Notes under the pieces: generated by a model | Told to the model about the DNA's origin: nothing | What the model saw: the letters and a program-made list of their open reading frames with translations, nothing else | The model's database searches: none | Made by a program: the position numbers and the translations under genes | Part shown: positions 62,202 through 64,000 of the stretch, piece by piece | Position numbering within the stretch: position 1 is the stretch's first letter | How the letters are laid out: each line of letters begins with the position of its first letter | NCBI GenBank assembly: GCA_029265125.1 | Contig: JAJUJX010000004.1 | Span: forward strand, 62,001-126,000 | DNA length: 64,000 nucleotides | Source of the DNA: Tolumonas sp008015085 | GTDB lineage: Bacteria > Pseudomonadota > Gammaproteobacteria > Enterobacterales > Aeromonadaceae | Direction of reading: 5' to 3'

Positions 62202-64000
62202 ATGCTGATTCAGGAAGAAACGACATTGCCCCGTCACTTTATTGATCATATTACAGGAAGACGGTTCTTCACATTTATACCAGGTATCGTATTGATATTA
62301 GGGTTGGTGTTGACGTCCATTGAGGTAACACGCTGGCAAGAGCAGGAGAATCAACGGCATCTGCAGGAATTTCAGATCCGGGCAAACGAGTTAGCTGCCG
62401 GGCTGGAAAGACGTATCCTGTACAATAGTGAAATATTGCAGGGTGTGGCCGGGTTATTTGCTAGTAGCACCAATGTATCCCGTTCAGAATTTCACCGTTA
62501 TATCAGCTACCTCAACCTTTCAGCGATGAATCCAGCAGTTACGGCTATTGGCTATACTCAACTGGTCAGTGCACAAGAAAAACTCAGCTATATTAGTGCT
62601 GTACGCGCCGAAGGTATTACGGACTACAATATATTTCCGGAAGGTGAACGGACACTCTATGCTCCCATCAGGTTTCTGGAACCTTATGCAGGAAGAAATG
62701 TCCCGACACTAGGCTTCGATTTACTTTCAGACCCAACAAGGACTAGGGCTGCTTTAGAGGCCAGAGATCAAGCCAAAGCAACAATGACAGCTAGAGTGGT
62801 ATTACTGCAGGATGCTGGCATCCGCAATGAATCTGGCATCATCATCTATATCCCGATATATCGCCACAATATGCAGGTCACATCTGTAGAACAAAGAAGA
62901 AAAGCGCTGCAAGGCTGGGTTCATGTCTCAATAAGGAGCAGTGATTTAATCAGCCATTACTTGCAGAGTGAATACCCTGATTTGTCTAAGAAAATTGCGA
63001 TCCGTCTTTATTCTGGTTTGCCATCTGAACCATCAGTATTGATGTTTGACAGTTCACCGGCAAACAGCCCAAATATAGATTATATGACGCTGGTCAGAAC
63101 CAACCATCTTCTCGGCACAGACTGGCAATTACAACTAAAACCCTTACCGGCTTACTGGGAAAGTATTGATACCGGGCGAGCCAGCAATATTGCGAGTATT
63201 TCCGGTTTAGTGCTGAGTTTATTTGCCGCATTACTGAGTTATGCATTAATCCGTTCGCATAACCGGGTAAAAGAATCTTTGCTACAGGCGGAAAAAGCAA
63301 ACCAGAATATTGCTGAGCAGGAAGCATTGTTGCGAGCCATCTACGACACATCAGGTATTGCCGTATTACTGATAAGTACTACCGGAAGAATTTTATATAG
63401 TAATCAGCGCGTTGCAGAGTTATTCCACCAACCTTATGACGCGTTACCCGGCAATCATTTATATCAGTTAACGGCAAAAACTCAGCAAAACGAGCTGCAC
63501 AAAGAGATAGGTAAATTACTCTCAGGGGAAAAAATAAATTTCACGCTGGAACAACACTATTTCCTTGATGATGGCACGGATTTTCTCGGACTTTCAACAG
63601 GTGAGCCTTTTGTGGATAAAAAAGGCAATATTATCGGTATAGTGATTGTATTTGATGATATTACCGAACGGCGGAAAAACGAAACCGCCATGCGGCTGGC
63701 CAGCACCGTTCTGGATGCCAGCCCCGGCGGCATTCTCGTGACCGATGCAAAAAAACGGATCATTTCTGTTAACCCGGCTTTTACACGAATCACTGGTTAT
63801 ACGCTGGATGATATACGCAACAAAAACCCGAAAATTCTTTCTTCGGGTCAGCAGGATGACGCTTTTTATCAGAAAATGTGGCTATCGATCTCTGAGAATG
63901 GTTATTGGGAAGGCGAATTAGTTAATCGCCGCAAGGATGGGCAATTATTGCCTGAAATTCTGTCGATCAGTCGTGTACTGGATGAAAAAGGTGAAGTAAT
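62202..64000 (+). CDS. CHASE-PAS membrane sensor protein, N-terminal part (cut by window edge)
   Basis: About 600 residues are visible with no stop before the edge. The ATG at 62202 lacks a ribosome site; TTG at 62226 has AGGAAG about 8 nt upstream and may be the real start. A membrane segment (near residues 27-43) is followed by a periplasmic CHASE-like domain (SRSEFHRYI, NPAVTAIGYTQLV, IYIPIYR), a second segment (SISGLVLSLFAALLSYAL), then a PAS domain with a PAC-type IVIVFDDITERR and a second PAS domain (VLDASPGGILVTDAKKRIISVNPAFTRITGY). The output domain is beyond the window: a GGDEF/EAL module or histidine kinase are the usual options. Confidence 0.85.
   Translation, partial: MLIQEETTLPRHFIDHITGRRFFTFIPGIVLILGLVLTSIEVTRWQEQENQRHLQEFQIRANELAAGLERRILYNSEILQGVAGLFASSTNVSRSEFHRYISYLNLSAMNPAVTAIGYTQLVSAQEKLSYISAVRAEGITDYNIFPEGERTLYAPIRFLEPYAGRNVPTLGFDLLSDPTRTRAALEARDQAKATMTARVVLLQDAGIRNESGIIIYIPIYRHNMQVTSVEQRRKALQGWVHVSIRSSDLISHYLQSEYPDLSKKIAIRLYSGLPSEPSVLMFDSSPANSPNIDYMTLVRTNHLLGTDWQLQLKPLPAYWESIDTGRASNIASISGLVLSLFAALLSYALIRSHNRVKESLLQAEKANQNIAEQEALLRAIYDTSGIAVLLISTTGRILYSNQRVAELFHQPYDALPGNHLYQLTAKTQQNELHKEIGKLLSGEKINFTLEQHYFLDDGTDFLGLSTGEPFVDKKGNIIGIVIVFDDITERRKNETAMRLASTVLDASPGGILVTDAKKRIISVNPAFTRITGYTLDDIRNKNPKILSSGQQDDAFYQKMWLSISENGYWEGELVNRRKDGQLLPEILSISRVLDEKGEV

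Overview
The window is a chromosomal segment of a Gram-negative gammaproteobacterium. Gene content and gene order (iscRSUA-hscBA, yajC-secDF beside tgt/queA, phoBR next to sbcDC and rdgC, ubiT divergent from ubiUV) point to the Aeromonadales/Vibrionales side of the class. A Tolumonas- or Aeromonas-like organism is my best guess; it rests on remembered family resemblance, not on a search. I saw no tRNA, rRNA, CRISPR array, prophage or intact insertion sequence.

Layout. (1) 1-3.5 kb: the Fe-S cluster operon iscR-iscS-iscU-iscA-hscB-hscA, read leftward, with a good type-1 IscR site at its promoter and an internal terminator-like hairpin before hscB. trmJ lies upstream. (2) 4.2-6.8 kb: ubiT diverges from ubiU-ubiV, the oxygen-independent ubiquinone hydroxylation genes. 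(3) 6.9-14 kb, leftward: nlpI, a rhodanese, secF-secD-yajC, tgt and queA; a ~100-bp palindromic repeat element sits between tgt and queA. (4) 14-15.6 kb, rightward: a secreted trypsin-like protease with a GlyGly-CTERM-like tail, then rpiA. (5) 15.7-37.4 kb: a large surface-polysaccharide (O-antigen type) locus read leftward. It holds ugd, galE, a JUMPstart/ops element, wzz, wzx, a pyruvyltransferase, glycosyltransferases, wzy, manC, manB, a WcaJ-like initiating transferase, a PglL/WaaL-like ligase, rmlDACB and a WecA-like transferase. Its centre (about 26.5-33.8 kb) is clearly AT-rich, as expected of exchangeable O-antigen genes.

(6) 37.5-50.6 kb: a phosphate block. pstC-pstA-pstB-phoU diverges from ppk-ppx; pstS, phoR and phoB lie further on, with tadA between. 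Four Pho-box-like sites (upstream of pstC, ppk, pstS and phoB) each lie exactly 10 nt before a plausible -10 hexamer, so uptake, polyphosphate metabolism and the PhoBR regulator look like one regulon. (7) 50.6-57.2 kb: sbcC-sbcD, a GNAT acetyltransferase and rdgC (DNA repair). (8) 57.3-60.2 kb: trhP (yegQ), a YfhL-type ferredoxin, a GrxA-type glutaredoxin and suhB. (9) 60.2-62.1 kb: a BenE-family transporter divergent from an XRE-cupin regulator, with a duplicated 22-bp operator-like repeat between them. (10) From 62.2 kb to the edge: a CHASE-PAS sensor protein cut off by the window.

Most of the window is ordinary core genome. The parts most worth a second look are the polysaccharide locus with its JUMPstart and ligase gene, the four-box Pho regulon, the GlyGly-CTERM protease, the trhP-ferredoxin-glutaredoxin cluster, the palindromic repeat and the twin operators. 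I did not find a clearly undescribed multi-gene system.
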